In this document: positions 45,780 to 58,280 of the stretch, in pieces | How positions within the stretch are numbered: the stretch's first letter is position 1 | Layout: the number at the start of each line of letters is the position of its first letter | Assembly (NCBI RefSeq): GCF_027887165.1 | Contig: NC_077230.1 | Coordinates: 339,708,322-339,772,321, forward strand | Direction: 5' to 3' | Length of the DNA stretch: 64,000 nt | Origin: Monodelphis domestica | Lineage: Eukaryota; Chordata; Mammalia; Didelphimorphia; Didelphidae | The notes under the pieces: model-generated | Databases searched by the model: none | What the model was told of the DNA's origin: nothing | What the model saw: only the letters and a program-made list of their open reading frames with translations | Made by a program: the position numbers and the translations under genes

Positions 45780-48700
45780 TTGCCCGTCTATACATAACAT
45801 TTATAGCACATTTCTTCTCCCCGAAAGCTGGCTTTTTGTTGTTGTTAATTAACAATTTGTCGGAATTTTCTTGGGTTTTATAGGACACAATTTTCAAACG
45901 ATTTCTCGTAAATCAGGTAACCAACCATAGGATTACAGAAACAGATATGAAAGTCTAACTTAAAAAATATCAGGGGAATGATTGCCAATATTGCTCAAGT
46001 GTTCACTAGAAGAGTCTTTTAAAAATAAACTCCAACTGAACTAAAAATTTGATTGGTGGTTTTAATTAGGAAGAGCTATTTTGTGCATTTAGCAAATATA
46101 CCATGTGCAGAAAAACTGTGGTTCCAGTTGGAGTACTGCGCTGTATTGTTATGTTTTTAGAATGTATAGGAAAGTTGTGGTAGTATTTGTTCTTTGGGGG
46201 CAAATTGCTTTTGGAATCAATTTAGTCCAAGTTCAGGTTCTAGGGAAATAATACTTACTGGCTATGGGAAGTTTGTGGTCTTTTACCCCCTACACTCTCA
46301 ATTTAGCTTGAGCTGTCCTTTTTTTCACAGATGACTAGTTTATATTAACGCTAGAGAAAAATTAATAATGTTGAGGGTTAACTTAATGTATAATATTAAT
46401 CCTACTGAATTAAAGGCAGCCTGACTTAATGGATAAAGGGCTAGTTTTAGTCCGGAGGATTCAAGATAATGATTCCAACACAATGACTGTTTGAACTTGG
46501 ACAAGTCTGATTTTGAACTTTTTAGTGACCCAGTTGACTCTCTCTCTTAACTTATTTGCCTATCATCATTTTTGTAGGAGTTTACATGCTGGGAGTTTCC
46601 CACCGATTGTAAAAATTACAAGTGTTCCCCACTCACCTTGAAAGAAAAAAATATTTTTATGTGTTAGACAACTTCTAAGTAGAAGAAGAGAAATTTAGGG
46701 ACCATCTGGCTTTGCCTATACCATTAAGGTGATTTGGGGCCTTTACAGTTTTTGTTGATATTAAAGAGGGTATAATAATGATAGTGATTTCCACAAGGGA
46801 ATGTTTTGTAATAGCTGATATATCACAGGTCTGTTTGGGGAAATCATTGCAAATCTTAAAAAGCTGTATAAATTAGTTTATTGTTAGTGTTTGGGCCAAT
46901 GAACAGAACCTATGATTATGATAATGTATATTTTTACTATGGGCAAAAAACATTATTTTGATTGTGAACACAATTTTAAGCTATTTTACACTTGGATTAA
47001 AGCTTTTATAATCAAATACCTCCTGGTTAGCAGGTCCAAGAGCAATGTGGAAACAGATACTAGAAGCAATTGTTTTGGAAAATTTTGTGGTTCTGGTTTA
47101 AAAACTCTTGACTTTCTGGCATGATTAAATTTGTCTCTAAAGTCTATTTAATGTGTTTTCCTTTTTAGAATACTGGTAGACATTCTCACACTTTTAGAAA
47201 ATTAGTTGGGTTCACTTTCTTTGAATAGGACCCTAGTTTTATGTAAATGGAAACAATTTAAACATTCTGTAATGTCCTTCTTTTACAGTGTCAGACTTTG
47301 AAATGATGTCCTCATCATGGGATGCTCTGTTTTCATAGGAACTGTCAAGCAAACTTATGTCTTATGATCATAGAACTAGAGAGAATTTTAGGTACCATCT
47401 TCTTGTAGAAACTAGCATTTATTTTAAAAATCAGTAAAAAGAAATAACAAATATATAAAAATTATAATCAAAGATGTATCTATGGAAGCTATTGAAGAAT
47501 ATTCAATAGCAAAAGTACTTGATATTTTTTAGAAGATGCTTTTAAATAGCTTAAACATATATAGTGCTTTCAAGTTTGCAAACACTTTCTCTACAACTGT
47601 CCCCTGAGATGGGGAGTATAGATATTATTCTTCTACAAATGAGGAGTCTTTGCTCACAGAGAAGGGAAGGGTCACAAAGTAAGTGTTTGAAGTGACAATT
47701 AAAACAGGTTTTTTCTGACTCCGAAGTTCGGCCTTCTTTCACTAAGCTGTGCTGCCTTAGCTAGTCATCATTTAGTTGCTTCTTTTGAATATATTAAACT
47801 TGGTTGTTTTTTTTCAGCCTATTAAATTTTATGCTATTACTGCAACATATTAGGGTTCCTATAACCCTTCAAGCTGGCTTTTAATGCATTTTTCAGAACT
47901 CATTTCTTCATTGAAATTGGACCATCAATATTTTGCTTTAAATCTTAATTATATTGGTGTGGCTAGATTGCAGGAAATAAACGAGTTAATTTCCTTTTGT
48001 ATTTAAATAGAGTTGACTTACATAATATGATCTTTCTTACTGGTGCCTGTTGTGTGATGATACCTATTAGATGCTTTTTTGCACCTAAAGGAAAGGTACC
48101 TATTAATATGATTGGAATGGTTTCTTGCCATAAATGAAATTTGCCATCAGATGCTTATGCCAGGGCTTAAATGTTTTCTATAGTGACAGCTCATCCTTGG
48201 GAAGCAGAAGCAAGAACATATTTCAGTTGACAGCTAGTGAATATTATTCTTTGGCCTTTGAAGAAAGAGGTAGAAGCTAGAAAATGTAATAGCAGACAGG
48301 GAAAGAGAAAGGATCCCTTTACTACATGGAATAATGTTTAAGGGAGAAAAAAGACATAGGAAATCTCTGGCATGTTTTTCTATTACAGAAGACCAAGTGG
48401 AGGGGAATATGAAGACTGGCTAAAATATTCCTATTAATGAAACAGTAATTTTTCTCATCATTATTTTAAATTATATGTTTTTAAAACTTGACCAGGACCT
48501 CTAAATGAGAAAGCTCAATGCTTCATTGTAAGCTTTGATACTTTGTGATTCGTATTCTCACTGGCAGCATCTTGCTGAATGGAACACTAGGCTATGGAGT
48601 TGGCAAATGCATCTTGCAAAGTGATAGCTGCCGATCAACTTCTCAGTGATAAAAATACATTAAAAGTATGTAAAAATATTGCATTTTAATAAGCATATTG

Positions 48701-51060
48701 TCTATATTAAAGGGTCTGTGGTAAACTATATTTGTATTTATAAAGTAGAAAATTGAGACAATTGTTTGGCTTGAATAATTTAGGCCAGAAATGTATTTTT
48801 ACTTTTTTTTATGATTTACATACTTCAGTTTGACTTAACAAGAAAATGACCACATTTTTGTATTAGATGTATGAAGTAGACAAAGTTTAGTATGTGAAGT
48901 TTTTAAAATGTCATCTGCCCGTCTAAATTATTTTTAGTTTTTTATTTGTATAATAGGTCAGATACTTTTTACCATGGACTACCTAGTTTCTTTTGAAATC
49001 TGGGTAGTGTTGATTATTGCATAAAATAAGTAATTTATACATTGAATTTCAAAGAAATGTTTTATTGTAGAATTTTGTTATATCAATTATTTCTGCAAAT
49101 GAAGGGATCAAATTATAACTTTAATTTGGAGTGTACTCTTCAATATCAACTATATTAATATAATATAAAAATAATTAATGTAACAAATTTGTGTACTTTT
49201 TTAATTCTAAGCTGAGATTTCACCTGTGCAGGGAATTCCTGATGTAGTTCATCTGTATTTATTGTCTTAGTTACCTGGGGCTCTAAAGTAACCTGTCCTT
49301 GGTCACGTGGACTGTACTTCCTAAGGGTGGGACTTGAACCAAGGTTTTGGGGATTCTGAGGATGACCTGTGCCATACTGCTTATAGACTACTATCAGATA
49401 TAAACAGATATAAAGTGCACTTCTTCTCCTGCTTGATATTATTTTGAAATTATACAAATGGTTAAAGGGTTTGATCTGTAATTACTATAGTATTGCATTT
49501 ACTGTGTTTGTAAATATAGTTTATTTTACAGTTTGCCTCTAGTCTGTTATGCCAACTGTTGTTCATATATCTCTTGCATTCAGAATGTTCTAGATAAATA
49601 GTAATGGGGTTTGTACCTTCAAGTATAATACCAAATTGGCTAGCAGATGCTGACTCTTCTCCTTAGAAATGACCAGTTTCCACCATCTTTGTAAACATGA
49701 AGTATTTGATTTTTCAATGTCAGGTTTTGAGATGACTATGCCAAATGTCTCACTTGGGAGGGGGCGTCATTTCACTTACCTCTTATCTCTATTCTTTCTT
49801 GGTACTGACTGGCATACTAACTTTTTTTCTAATTGAATATGAATCTAAAACTCAACATTGTGTCATGATATTATTAGGTTCAAATGTACCAAGTATTTGA
49901 TGCATAATTACTTCATTTAACACTAAAAAAAGCTTCTTAATTGCTTCCTTTTAGAAGACTTGTTCTTATTTTATCTAGAATTTTAGAATATATGCTTACC
50001 TGTAGTTTAACTCTAATGTTAACATTCTGTTGTACACTTCAGGGATACCTGGGACAAAATTGTGGTGTAAGATTCTTTTCAGTGCCAAATTTAGACCGCC
50101 TTTCAATGATGTCAAGGCTCAGAATACAAAGAAATTTAATTGAAGTAATTTGCATGTTACCCCCAAAAAAATTACATTCCAAAATTTAAAAAAAAATTTT
50201 TAATCCCGCCACATTAAGCCACTTGAATTAATAATGAAGGATAATTTTATAATGTGGATTTAGAGAGAAAATATTTAACTACAGTAGTTTCTACTATTTG
50301 TAAAATCAACTGCTTTAAAATTACGAACTTTCCCAAAGTTTTAAAGAAGTTGTTATAAGTTGTAAGGTCATATTTCAAATATCTGTGGATAACTTTTAAA
50401 GTAACACTTTTTCAAATCAAGCAGATTTTCTCTATTCTACTTAAAGAGAAATAATGTAACTATTTTAAAGCTAAATGTTTTAATATTGGGGTTAGAAAGA
50501 AAAACCTTAGAATAGATATCTAGAGGTCTTAACATTAAGGAAGTTAAATATCAAATATTCTTCTCTGTTGTTTTGTAATTAGATTTAGAGCCTGTATAAA
50601 TGCTAATTAAGTACTTAAGAGTCTCTTGTGAATGAAAATATTAGTAGAGTGATAGGTTTCACAAGAGATCTAATTTTACACATGACTATGCAATATTTGC
50701 TGTGTTGCCAGATTCCCTGTTCTATGAATGAGATATGGTTTTGCTGGTGAAGATGACATAATTAATATTATGTCACAGGTATTTATTGGTCATCAGTTTT
50801 AGATTTTTGTTTAGAAATTTTATAATTGAAAATAATTGAACTAAAATGGACATGAGTAGTCAACTTTAGTGGGGTTTGGGGGTCTTTTTTGTCTATATTG
50901 TGAACTTACATTTGATTGAATTGAGTATCCTCAGAAATAGGTGGTACTTTTCACCTTTGAATCCTAAAGCTTTACTGAGTTGGATTTAGACATTTTCTAC
51001 TTACAGGTAACCAGAGCTAGAAGTTCTTCCTTGCTTTTGCAGTGCATGATTGGTTTTGGA
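45780..51060. other. Repeat-poor RSF1 intronic stretch
   Basis: Only small SINE relics are recognisable: 46415-46560, 47365-47400, 47560-47757 (minus) and 49255-49390 (minus). No L1, LTR or long microsatellite is present in about 5 kb, unlike the rest of the window. No exon is recognised. Confidence 0.55.
47560..47757 (-). repeat. CORE-SINE/MIR-type relic
   Basis: 'tagtgctttcaagtttgcaaac', 'cctgagatggggagtatagatattattc' and 'gggtcacaaagtaagtg' are in reverse MIR-like order, ending 'taagctgtgctgcctt'. Confidence 0.6.
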
Positions 51061-51069
51061 GCTGCACAT

Positions 51070-51178
51070 TGTAAAGATAATTTTAGCTTTGTGACTTGAA
51101 ATCTAAATAATTGGTCACCAGGAAAAATTCCCAAATAATAAAATACCCATGTCAGCTGGAAATTATGGTGATTTTTAA

Positions 51179-51259
<81 letters not shown>

Positions 51260-51640
51260 TGAAAATGAATTAATTTAAACTGCTTTGGCTCAGGCTGAGC
51301 CAGGCAGTAGTTAAATGCCTTGACCAGAGTGGCCTCCCTGAGCTAAGGGAAAGGGAGTCAGTCTTATCACTCACCAGGAGACTGTCTCCAAGGAAGCTGT
51401 CTGAAGGGGATCCTCAAGGCTGAGTTCCAGTTCTCACTGAACTGAACTCCGAATCTAATTGCACTCCAAACTGAATTCAATTGCCTGATTGTTCAATCAG
51501 GAGTTTACAACTTTATCTTCCCCTAAAGTATGTTTAATTAGGGTGGAGTAATTTCCAAATTCACAATCCCCCCTGATGATCATTGGGAGACTAGTCTCCC
51601 CATTGATCATTTAACATAATCATCTTGTAGTCCTAAAGCA
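51070..51640 (-). mobile_element. ERV LTR (family A), with (GA)n
   Basis: On the minus strand it has 'ggggaagataaagttgtaaac' (51509-51530 on plus), 'tggtgaccaatt' at its end and the polyadenylation region expanded into (GA)n/(TC)n. The right border near 51610-51640 differs from the other copies, and I cannot fix the left border exactly. Confidence 0.6.
51182..51255 (+). repeat. (GA)n microsatellite in an LTR
   Basis: About 37 uninterrupted GA units. This is the complement of the (TC)n at the same place in the sense LTR at 8698-9595. Confidence 0.96.
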
Positions 51641-52090
51641 CTTCTAACTACAGATGTATACAATATTCAGTTTCTAAGAGGAAATTACGGTAATTAGGGA
51701 GGAATAGAAAAGAGAGAAAGCAAAACCAGTGTTTTGCTAGGCACATTGACAGAAAGCCAAATTAGTGGCAGTCCCCTTGGCATAAAAGCGTACATTTACA
51801 AATAAATGTTCAATCAAACTTCAGGTCAATCAACCACACCCAAAGTTTGTTCTGGATCTTCTTGATGTAGTGTAGGTTTTCTGGCATCTTTCTGCAACAG
51901 TTCATTTTCTGGATTTAGGAGTTAGCAAGCTTCTTCCTTCAAGATCTTTCTTGGACAAAAAAAAAATCAAAATCTTGGATTTTTATTAAACTACAACATA
52001 CATAATTCACATTTCTATAGCTATACTATTCAACAAATATTTAAATGCTTTTTGTGTAAAAAAGCACTTGAAAGTATGTGTGTAGGGGAA
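51641..52090. other. Unclassified sequence beside the antisense LTR
   Basis: The stretch may be residual ERV leader or unique intron. Nothing recognisable. Confidence 0.3.
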
Positions 52091-52094
52091 GGAC

Positions 52095-52480
52095 AGGCAA
52101 TAAGCATTTAAGTACCTACTGTGTACCACACACTGCTTTGCACTTTACAAGTGTATTATCTCATTTGATATGTACAAAGAGCTGGGAGTAGAAAAGTATA
52201 AAAAGTCTCTTCTCTTAACATTTTACTTTCTGGATGTCTGGGGCTGACTAACAGTGGATAAACATTAAATAGATAAATAAGTACAAAATAATTTGTGGCT
52301 CAAGAGCATTTAAAAACTAGGGATATTAGAAAATGTTTTGAATAGGAGATGGCAAATGATTTGAACCTTTTATAAGACTAAAGATGAGAGAGATTTGAGA
52401 GAGTGCTTATCAACCACTTATGATATATAGCCTGTGGGAAGGGAGGGAGCTAAAAGAAAAAATACTGAGTTCAGGGCATG
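52095..52480. repeat. Unclassified LINE-like repeat, copy 4
   Basis: 'aagcatttaagtacctactgtgtaccacacactgctttgc' and 'ggtaagtacaaaataatt'-like text parallel the 42100 copy. Confidence 0.4.
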
Positions 52481-52905
52481 ACAAGTAGGCTTGTTTGATT
52501 AGAATATAGAATGTGGGAAATGGGAATCCTGAGAAAGGAGTCTGACAAGGAGTGTTGGAGATAAGATGTGAATTACCCAGGAATATACAGATGTGGCAGA
52601 GCCAGTATTTGAACTCAAATCTTCTGAATTAATCACTTTTTTCATTGTACTCTGGGCAAGATGCCCAGCTGGCAGGAATGAACTCTGGCTTGGAGATCAG
52701 GAGAAAATTAGGGCTGGATGTGTGAGTGGCCTCGTCATAAAAGAGTATAAGCAGAGCTTGGTGCTTTGGAAATTTGTAAATAGGTATCAGAAAAATGAAG
52801 TCCAAATCCTGGCTCAAAATCAAAATTGTGTGATATAGTAGATAGTAGGAGTACTACTTATCCATCCCACTTGTCTTCTTACCATCTGCTCTGCTGCCTC
52901 TAAAC

Positions 52906-53048
52906 CAGTGGAGTCAAACTCAAATAGAAAAGATCCTTGCTGACATAGAAAATCACAAATTAGCATTATCTGTGTTGTATTAAATTTAAACATTTCCCAA
53001 TAATATTCTAATCTAGTCTGGGCCACTCAGAGAGTTTTGACTCCTCTG
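52906..53048 (+). mobile_element. hAT-type MITE, family with 'GTCAAACTCAAATAG' end
   Basis: Ends CAGTGGAGTCAAACTC and GAGTTTTGACTCCTCTG are imperfect inverted repeats. The body shares 'aaaatcacaaattagcattatc' with the copy at 54691-54919. 143 bp. Confidence 0.65.
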
Positions 53049-53359
53049 CCGTAGGCTGTGTTGCCTCCAAAGACTGGGCCTAGGCACTTAACAGTTTGGA
53101 GCTTCTTTCCCAAATCTAATCTGTGCTGATGGGTGAGTGAGTAAGCACAAATCCGCTTGGCCCACTCTGCCTGCTGACCAGATCATGTTTCACACATCTC
53201 TATCCAGTCTTCTCTTCTGAATATCCTCTTGCCACCCGACCTATACAAACATAAAGTGAATCTGTATTCATTGTTTTTGGAAAAGGCTTCTCAGTCAGTT
53301 CCTCCCTAAATGTATAGTTGTTGTTTGACCTTCATTTTCAGGGGGGGGAAAAACAATAT

Positions 53360-53552
53360 CAGTGGTTCTCAATCTCTCAATTTGTAGCAATGAGAATACA
53401 TAATGCATATCAGGTATTTACATTCTGAATCATAACTGTAGCAAAATTACAGTTTTGAAGTAGCCACCAAAATAATTTTTTTGGTTTGGGGTCACTGCAA
53501 CATGAGGAACTGTATTGCGGGGTCACAACATTAGAAAGGTTGAGAAACACTG
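53360..53552 (+). mobile_element. SPIN-like hAT MITE
   Basis: The 193-bp element starts CAGTGGTTCTCAA and ends TTGAGAAACACTG, near-perfect inverted repeats. The 8-bp duplication AACAATAT is exact (53352-53359 and 53553-53560). The body has 'catatcaggtatttacattc', 'gtagcaaaattacagtt' and 'gaagtagccacc', which I recognise as the SPIN (Space Invader) hAT family, known from opossum and several other tetrapods and attributed to horizontal transfer. Confidence 0.85.
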
Positions 53553-53899
53553 AACAATATCATTATATTGGAATGGGGTCCAATCTGTTTGGCTATAGAC
53601 TGATCAGCACAAATTCTCCTATAGTTCAGTGAGTAGATGATCTGGGTGTCTTGGGCCCTCTTGTATGCAGTGCTGTGTCTACAGCTATCCACACCTGTTG
53701 CTTCTCCTACCCTTTGCCACAAGACTTTAAGATGTATGAAATAGTGAATAATGGATGATGTCTTGACTTGGTAGTGAATTTTATATAAATGAGGCAGAGT
53801 TGCATAGTCATTACCAAGCCCTCTGAGCTTGATCAGACATAGTAGATGCCTAGGTCATCCACTGCATCTCAGGCATCACCTGTCATTTTGACTTGCTGA

Positions 53900-54165
53900 A
53901 GAAATGCAGTGTCCCTTAATTAGAATGCAGACTCCCTGAGGGTAGGGATTATCTTGCCTTTTTGTGTAGAGGTCACTGGATGGTTCCCTGTGCAAGATAG
54001 AGTGCTGGGCTATTGAACCCTGGGCAAGTCAATGAACTTCTCCGAGCTTCAGTTTCCTTTTCCATAAAAAAGGGGTTAGACTCAGTGGACCCCAAAGTCC
54101 CTTCCAAGTGGTTTCATGTACTCAGCATATAGGAAGTATTTCATAAATGCTTTTTAATTCATTTG
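53900..54165 (+). repeat. L2 tail with a nested MIR
   Basis: 'aattagaatgcagactccctgagggtag' is L2; 'ccctgggcaagtcaatgaactt' and 'cttcagtttccttttccataaaaaaggggtta' at about 53985-54118 is MIR-like; the L2 tail resumes 'catataggaagtatttcataaatgc'. Confidence 0.6.
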
Positions 54166-54199
54166 GCTAATCTAGCCCTAAGTTCTTTCTCTTGCACTT

Positions 54200-54310
54200 A
54201 TTGCTGCCATGGTCTTGGACAAGACCCTTAACCTCTTGAGGCTTCAGTTTTTCATGTACAATATAGAGGATTGAATGGGACATGTCTAAGGTCACTCCTG
54301 ACACTCAACA
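54200..54310 (+). repeat. MIR-like SINE fragment
   Basis: 'cttggacaagacccttaacctcttgaggcttcagtttttc' followed by 'aatatagaggattgaatggga'. Confidence 0.6.
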
Positions 54311-54359
54311 ATCCACTGATCTTAATCCTGTGATGGCATATGTGTTTTTATTTTCTGTA

Positions 54360-54590
54360 TATTCAATAATTGACAAGCATTTATTAGAGCACTTGCTGCT
54401 ATGTAGTAGATACTCTGAGTTAGAAAAAAATGAAACATCTCCTCCTGTTCTTATGGAGTTGGCACTCTTCTATAAATATTTCAATTTGCATAATGAGTTT
54501 AATTTGTTTATTGCAGTACATTATCCACAAAAAATTATCCAGAAAATCAGGGTAAAGGCAGTTACTGGAGATTGGGATAGAGACTGAGCT
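54360..54590. repeat. Unclassified LINE-like repeat, copy 5
   Basis: 'attgacaagcatttattagagcacttgctgctatg' is followed by 'cttatggagttggcactcttc'. It is a degenerate relative of 42100. Confidence 0.35.
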
Positions 54591-54690
54591 TGTGATTTCA
54601 TTGGGATAGGAAGCTCCTGGGTGAAGAAATTCTCACAAAGGCTGGTGAGAGTGTTCTCTGTAAGTTAGAGATCTAGAAAATCGCCTAAAG

Positions 54691-54919
54691 TAGTGGTGTC
54701 AAACTCAAATAGAAACAGGGGCCCATAAAGTACCTGAGTGCCTGTAGCTGCATGTGATTTTAGAAAACCACATGTTAGTATAATAGTAATTTATTATTAA
54801 ATAAGATGTTAGTATTTTTAAATTTTGTTAAATATTTCCCAGTTGCCTTTTAGTCTGTTTTGGGCCGCAAGTGAGAGTGTTGTTTGACAGTGTTTGAGAG
54901 TGCATATTTGACACCTGTG
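54691..54919 (+). mobile_element. hAT-type MITE, second copy of the 52906 family
   Basis: Ends TAGTGGTGTCAAACTCAAAT and ATTTGACACCTGTG are inverted repeats; flanks gcctaaag and gtctagag agree at 6 of 8. It is longer (229 bp) than the copy at 52906. Confidence 0.7.
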
Positions 54920-55179
54920 GTCTAGAGCACCGAGAGCTAAAATAACTTCCCCATGTCATATAGCCAGTATATATCAGAAGCCAAATTTGAACCTAAATCT
55001 TCTGGTTTTGAGGCTGGCTTTCTGTCTACTACATTTAATCAGAGATAAATAATTGGAAAAGTAAGTTACTTGTGGTGAGAATAAGGAATAATTTTGGATA
55101 AGCTTACATACTATTTATATCCATGAAATATAGAAGAACAGATTTTAAAATGACTTATAAATGATGTTTTTGTTTGCTT

Positions 55180-55730
55180 AACATTCTTTTTTTAAAAACT
55201 AATTTATTGTAAAGTATTTTTCCAAGGTTACATGATTCATGCTCTTCACTTTCCCTCTCCTGGATCTGACAAGCAATGCCACTGGGTTATACATGTATTA
55301 TCACTTAATACCTATTTCTATATTATTTATTTTTATAATAATCTTTTAAAACCAAAACCCCAAATCCTATACCCATATGAACAAGTGATAAACCTTATGC
55401 TTTTCTTCCCACAGTTCTTTCTCTTCTTGTGGATAGTGTTCTTTCTCATAAGTCTCCCGGGATTGTCCTGGATCATTGCATTGCTATTAGTAGCAAAGTG
55501 ATTATATTTGGTCATCCCACAATGTTTCAGTTACTGTGTACAATGTTTTGGTTCTGCTCTTTTCATTCCGCATCAATTCATGGACTTCCCAGTTTTTATA
55601 GAAATCAAGTAGTTCATTACTTATAAAACAATATTATTTCATCACCATCATCTACCACAATTTGTTCAACCATTCCCCAATCAAGGGATACCCCTTCATT
55701 TTCCAATTTTTTTGCCATCACATTGCTTCT
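55180..55730 (-). mobile_element. L1 3' end (old)
   Basis: 'ccacagttctttctcttcttgtggatagtgttc', 'ggatcattgcattgctattagtag' and 'aaccattccccaatcaaggg' match 2460-2760 of the large L1. Confidence 0.8.
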
Positions 55731-55814
55731 TAAAATTCTTAATGAAACCTCCCTCTTTATTTGCCATCTCTTCCACGTAGATTGAGATATTTCTGTTGTA
55801 TGAATGATGATTTT

Positions 55815-55915
55815 TTAAAAAACCCTTACCTTCTGTAATAGGCCTCTTTGAGCCCAGGTCCTCCCAACTCTAGGCTTAGTGGGATGTTCTATCCACTGTG
55901 CTGCCTAAATGCCTC
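55815..55915 (-). repeat. CORE-SINE fragment
   Basis: 'aacccttaccttctg' joins directly to 'gagcccaggtcctccc...atccactgtgctgcc', so the CORE part is deleted. Confidence 0.6.
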
Positions 55916-56809
55916 ATGAATCATGATTAATGTATATATTTATATTGACTAGATATTTCTACCATATGGCTTATTTTCTGCTTCTAGTCTTTTCCTTCTG
56001 ATGAATATCTTTTGGAATAAGGTTTTTTTTTCCCTGATTTTTCCTGATAATTATCTTTTGGAATAGAATTAACAATCTCCCTATTAAACAGGGACTTAGC
56101 ATACTTGAATTGTAATACATTTTCTCTAATGATGTCTAAATAAATGGACTTTAGTTCCTTTTGTTACTTTCCAACATATGTCTAAAGGAGGGGATTTGTG
56201 CATGTTGTCTGTCATGGCATCGTTGCTTTTTCCTAGACAACTCCACACACAACTTGTTTAAGCATATGAAACAGTAAAAATCATGAGGCTATTGGAAGTG
56301 AGGAAAAAGTTGGGGAAACTTTTATTTTATAGTTTGGAATTTTGGGATGTGGGGACTGTTGGACAGATAAGTGAATAACATTGAAGGCGTTCACTTTGAT
56401 CTCTGAGGTCATGTGTTCAGAATTATATTGGAATTTAATCTGTCCTCACAATAACAGGACTGCTGTCCCTTTTAGAACATTGTCTGATTTCCCACTTCCC
56501 CAGAAACAGAAAGGCGGCATCTGAGTTGAGCCATTCAATTTGGAACACAAATGAATGAAATCATTTTTAGTATATGATACTTTTTTTTTTTAACTTAAAC
56601 CTCTTCTTGTCTTTATTAGGTCTTTGTTTCTCATTTTATTGCCTCATTTTTGAATGGCAAAATGGATAGAGAATTCAGGGCCTACTTCTGACAAATACTG
56701 GCTTTATGAACTTGTATTAATCACTTAACCCTCCCATTACTCCAGTGATATATTAGAATATAATTGTATAACAAGTTTCCTATTTGCATTGCTAAGGTGT
56801 TTCCTCATC

Positions 56810-57055
56810 AGGAATTCCCTCCCAACAGCCCTTCAAAAACTTTGTGGTCTCAGGACCCCTTTACATTCTTAAAAATGATTGTGAGCCTCCCCAAACAGCT
56901 TTTGTTTATGTGGATTATATACATATTTATCATATTGGAAATTCAGAAATCTCTTATTATTATAAAGATAGTTTTGACTTCACAAATGCTCTGAAAGGAT
57001 CTTGGGGAATCTCAGGGATCCCCACATCATATTTTTGAGAACAGCTGCTCAAACC
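56810..57055 (+). mobile_element. hAT-Charlie-type MITE (old)
   Basis: 'cttcaaaaactttgtggtctcaggacccctttacattc' and 'cttttgtttatgtggattatatacatatttatc' are followed by a right end 'atcatatttttgagaacagctg'. It is a family shared with 37000 and 32798. Confidence 0.6.
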
Positions 57056-57707
57056 AGTGAAATCAGTCTGAACAATTGTAAAAATAAATTGTTCTTCTTC
57101 TACTCTTTGACTTGTAAAATTTAAATTAATAACTCCTGGGTATTATTTTTGTAAAGTTTATTAATAATCACTTGAAGTAGGAAAGGTTTTTTAAAAGGTA
57201 GAAGTATAAAGCCTAATTTTCTAACCTGACTAATCACATGTGTGAATTCTCTCTCCTGGCTCCCAGCCAGCCTCCTCAACCACTCCTGCAAGCAGCGAAA
57301 GAGGGCGATGCCACACCAAAACTTTTATCCACCTTCCATTCTTGCAGTTCTCATTCTTGAAGCTTAAGCACACAAATAGGATGCTGGGTAAGATGGGCTT
57401 TGGGGAGAGAATTCTATCTACACAGACTTTTGTCCACACTTGACGGACTGCTCTACTTGTTATGTTTCTGTTCTCCAGTGCCCCCTTCTTCCCCCAAGTT
57501 ATCTTTTATATTTATTATCTGCTGAATCAGTAACAAAAGTTAATATGAAAAAAAGAAACCTTCTAGAATGTATGACATTTCCTATTACTTTATGGGTTTG
57601 GGCTTTATAAGGATAGTATTATAAAAGCTATTTCCTCCTGGACAGTATTTCACCTAGATGTGATCCTAAGTGAACAATGGTGCCTTGCACTTTGTGGTCT
57701 GAACAGC

Positions 57708-57965
57708 TAGGTTTCTGTTTTTGATGTTTAGTTGTTTCAGTTGTGTCCAAGGTTTTGTGACCCCAGTTAGGATTTCTTGGCAAGTTACTGGAGTGGTTTG
57801 TCATTTCCAGCTCGTTTTACAGATGAGGGAGGAACAGAGGCACATGAGGTTAGGTGACTTGCCTAGGGTCACACAGCTAGTGTCTGAGGCTGGTTTGAAC
57901 ACAAGAAGATGAGTCTTCCTGATTTCAAACCCAGTCCTTTGTCCTCTGTGCCACCTAGCTGCCCA
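57708..57965 (-). mobile_element. MAR1-like SINE
   Basis: The minus-strand head is 'gcagctaggtggcacagagg'; the CORE-like 'tgtgaccctaggcaag' follows; the 3' part is 'ggaaatgacaaaccactccag' with an end 'ggacacaactgaaacaac', the LINE-derived tail of marsupial MAR1. Confidence 0.8.
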
Positions 57966-58174
57966 TGGTTTCTATAGATTCCATTTGTTTTTGTTCTCTA
58001 TAGATTTTATATATTAAGTCTTTATGAGAAATGATGTAAATACTTTTCCTGATTAATAACTTTTCTTCTTATCCTAGTAGCGTTGACTTTGCTCATGCAA
58101 AAACTTGACATAATCAAAATTATTTATCTTTTGTGTTTACCTCATCTCTTTTTTGGTTAAGAATCTTCCCCCTT

Positions 58175-58280
58175 AGGGGTAGCTAGGTGGCTCAGTGGAT
58201 TGAGAGTCAGGTCTAGGTTCAGGAAATCCTTAGCCCATACCATTCTTTTGCCTTGGAACCAATATATAGTATTTTTTTTA
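58175..58280 (+). mobile_element. CORE-SINE with internal deletion
   Basis: The tRNA-like head 'gggtagctaggtggctcagtggattgagag' joins 'cttttgccttggaaccaatat', so the CORE is missing. Confidence 0.8.
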
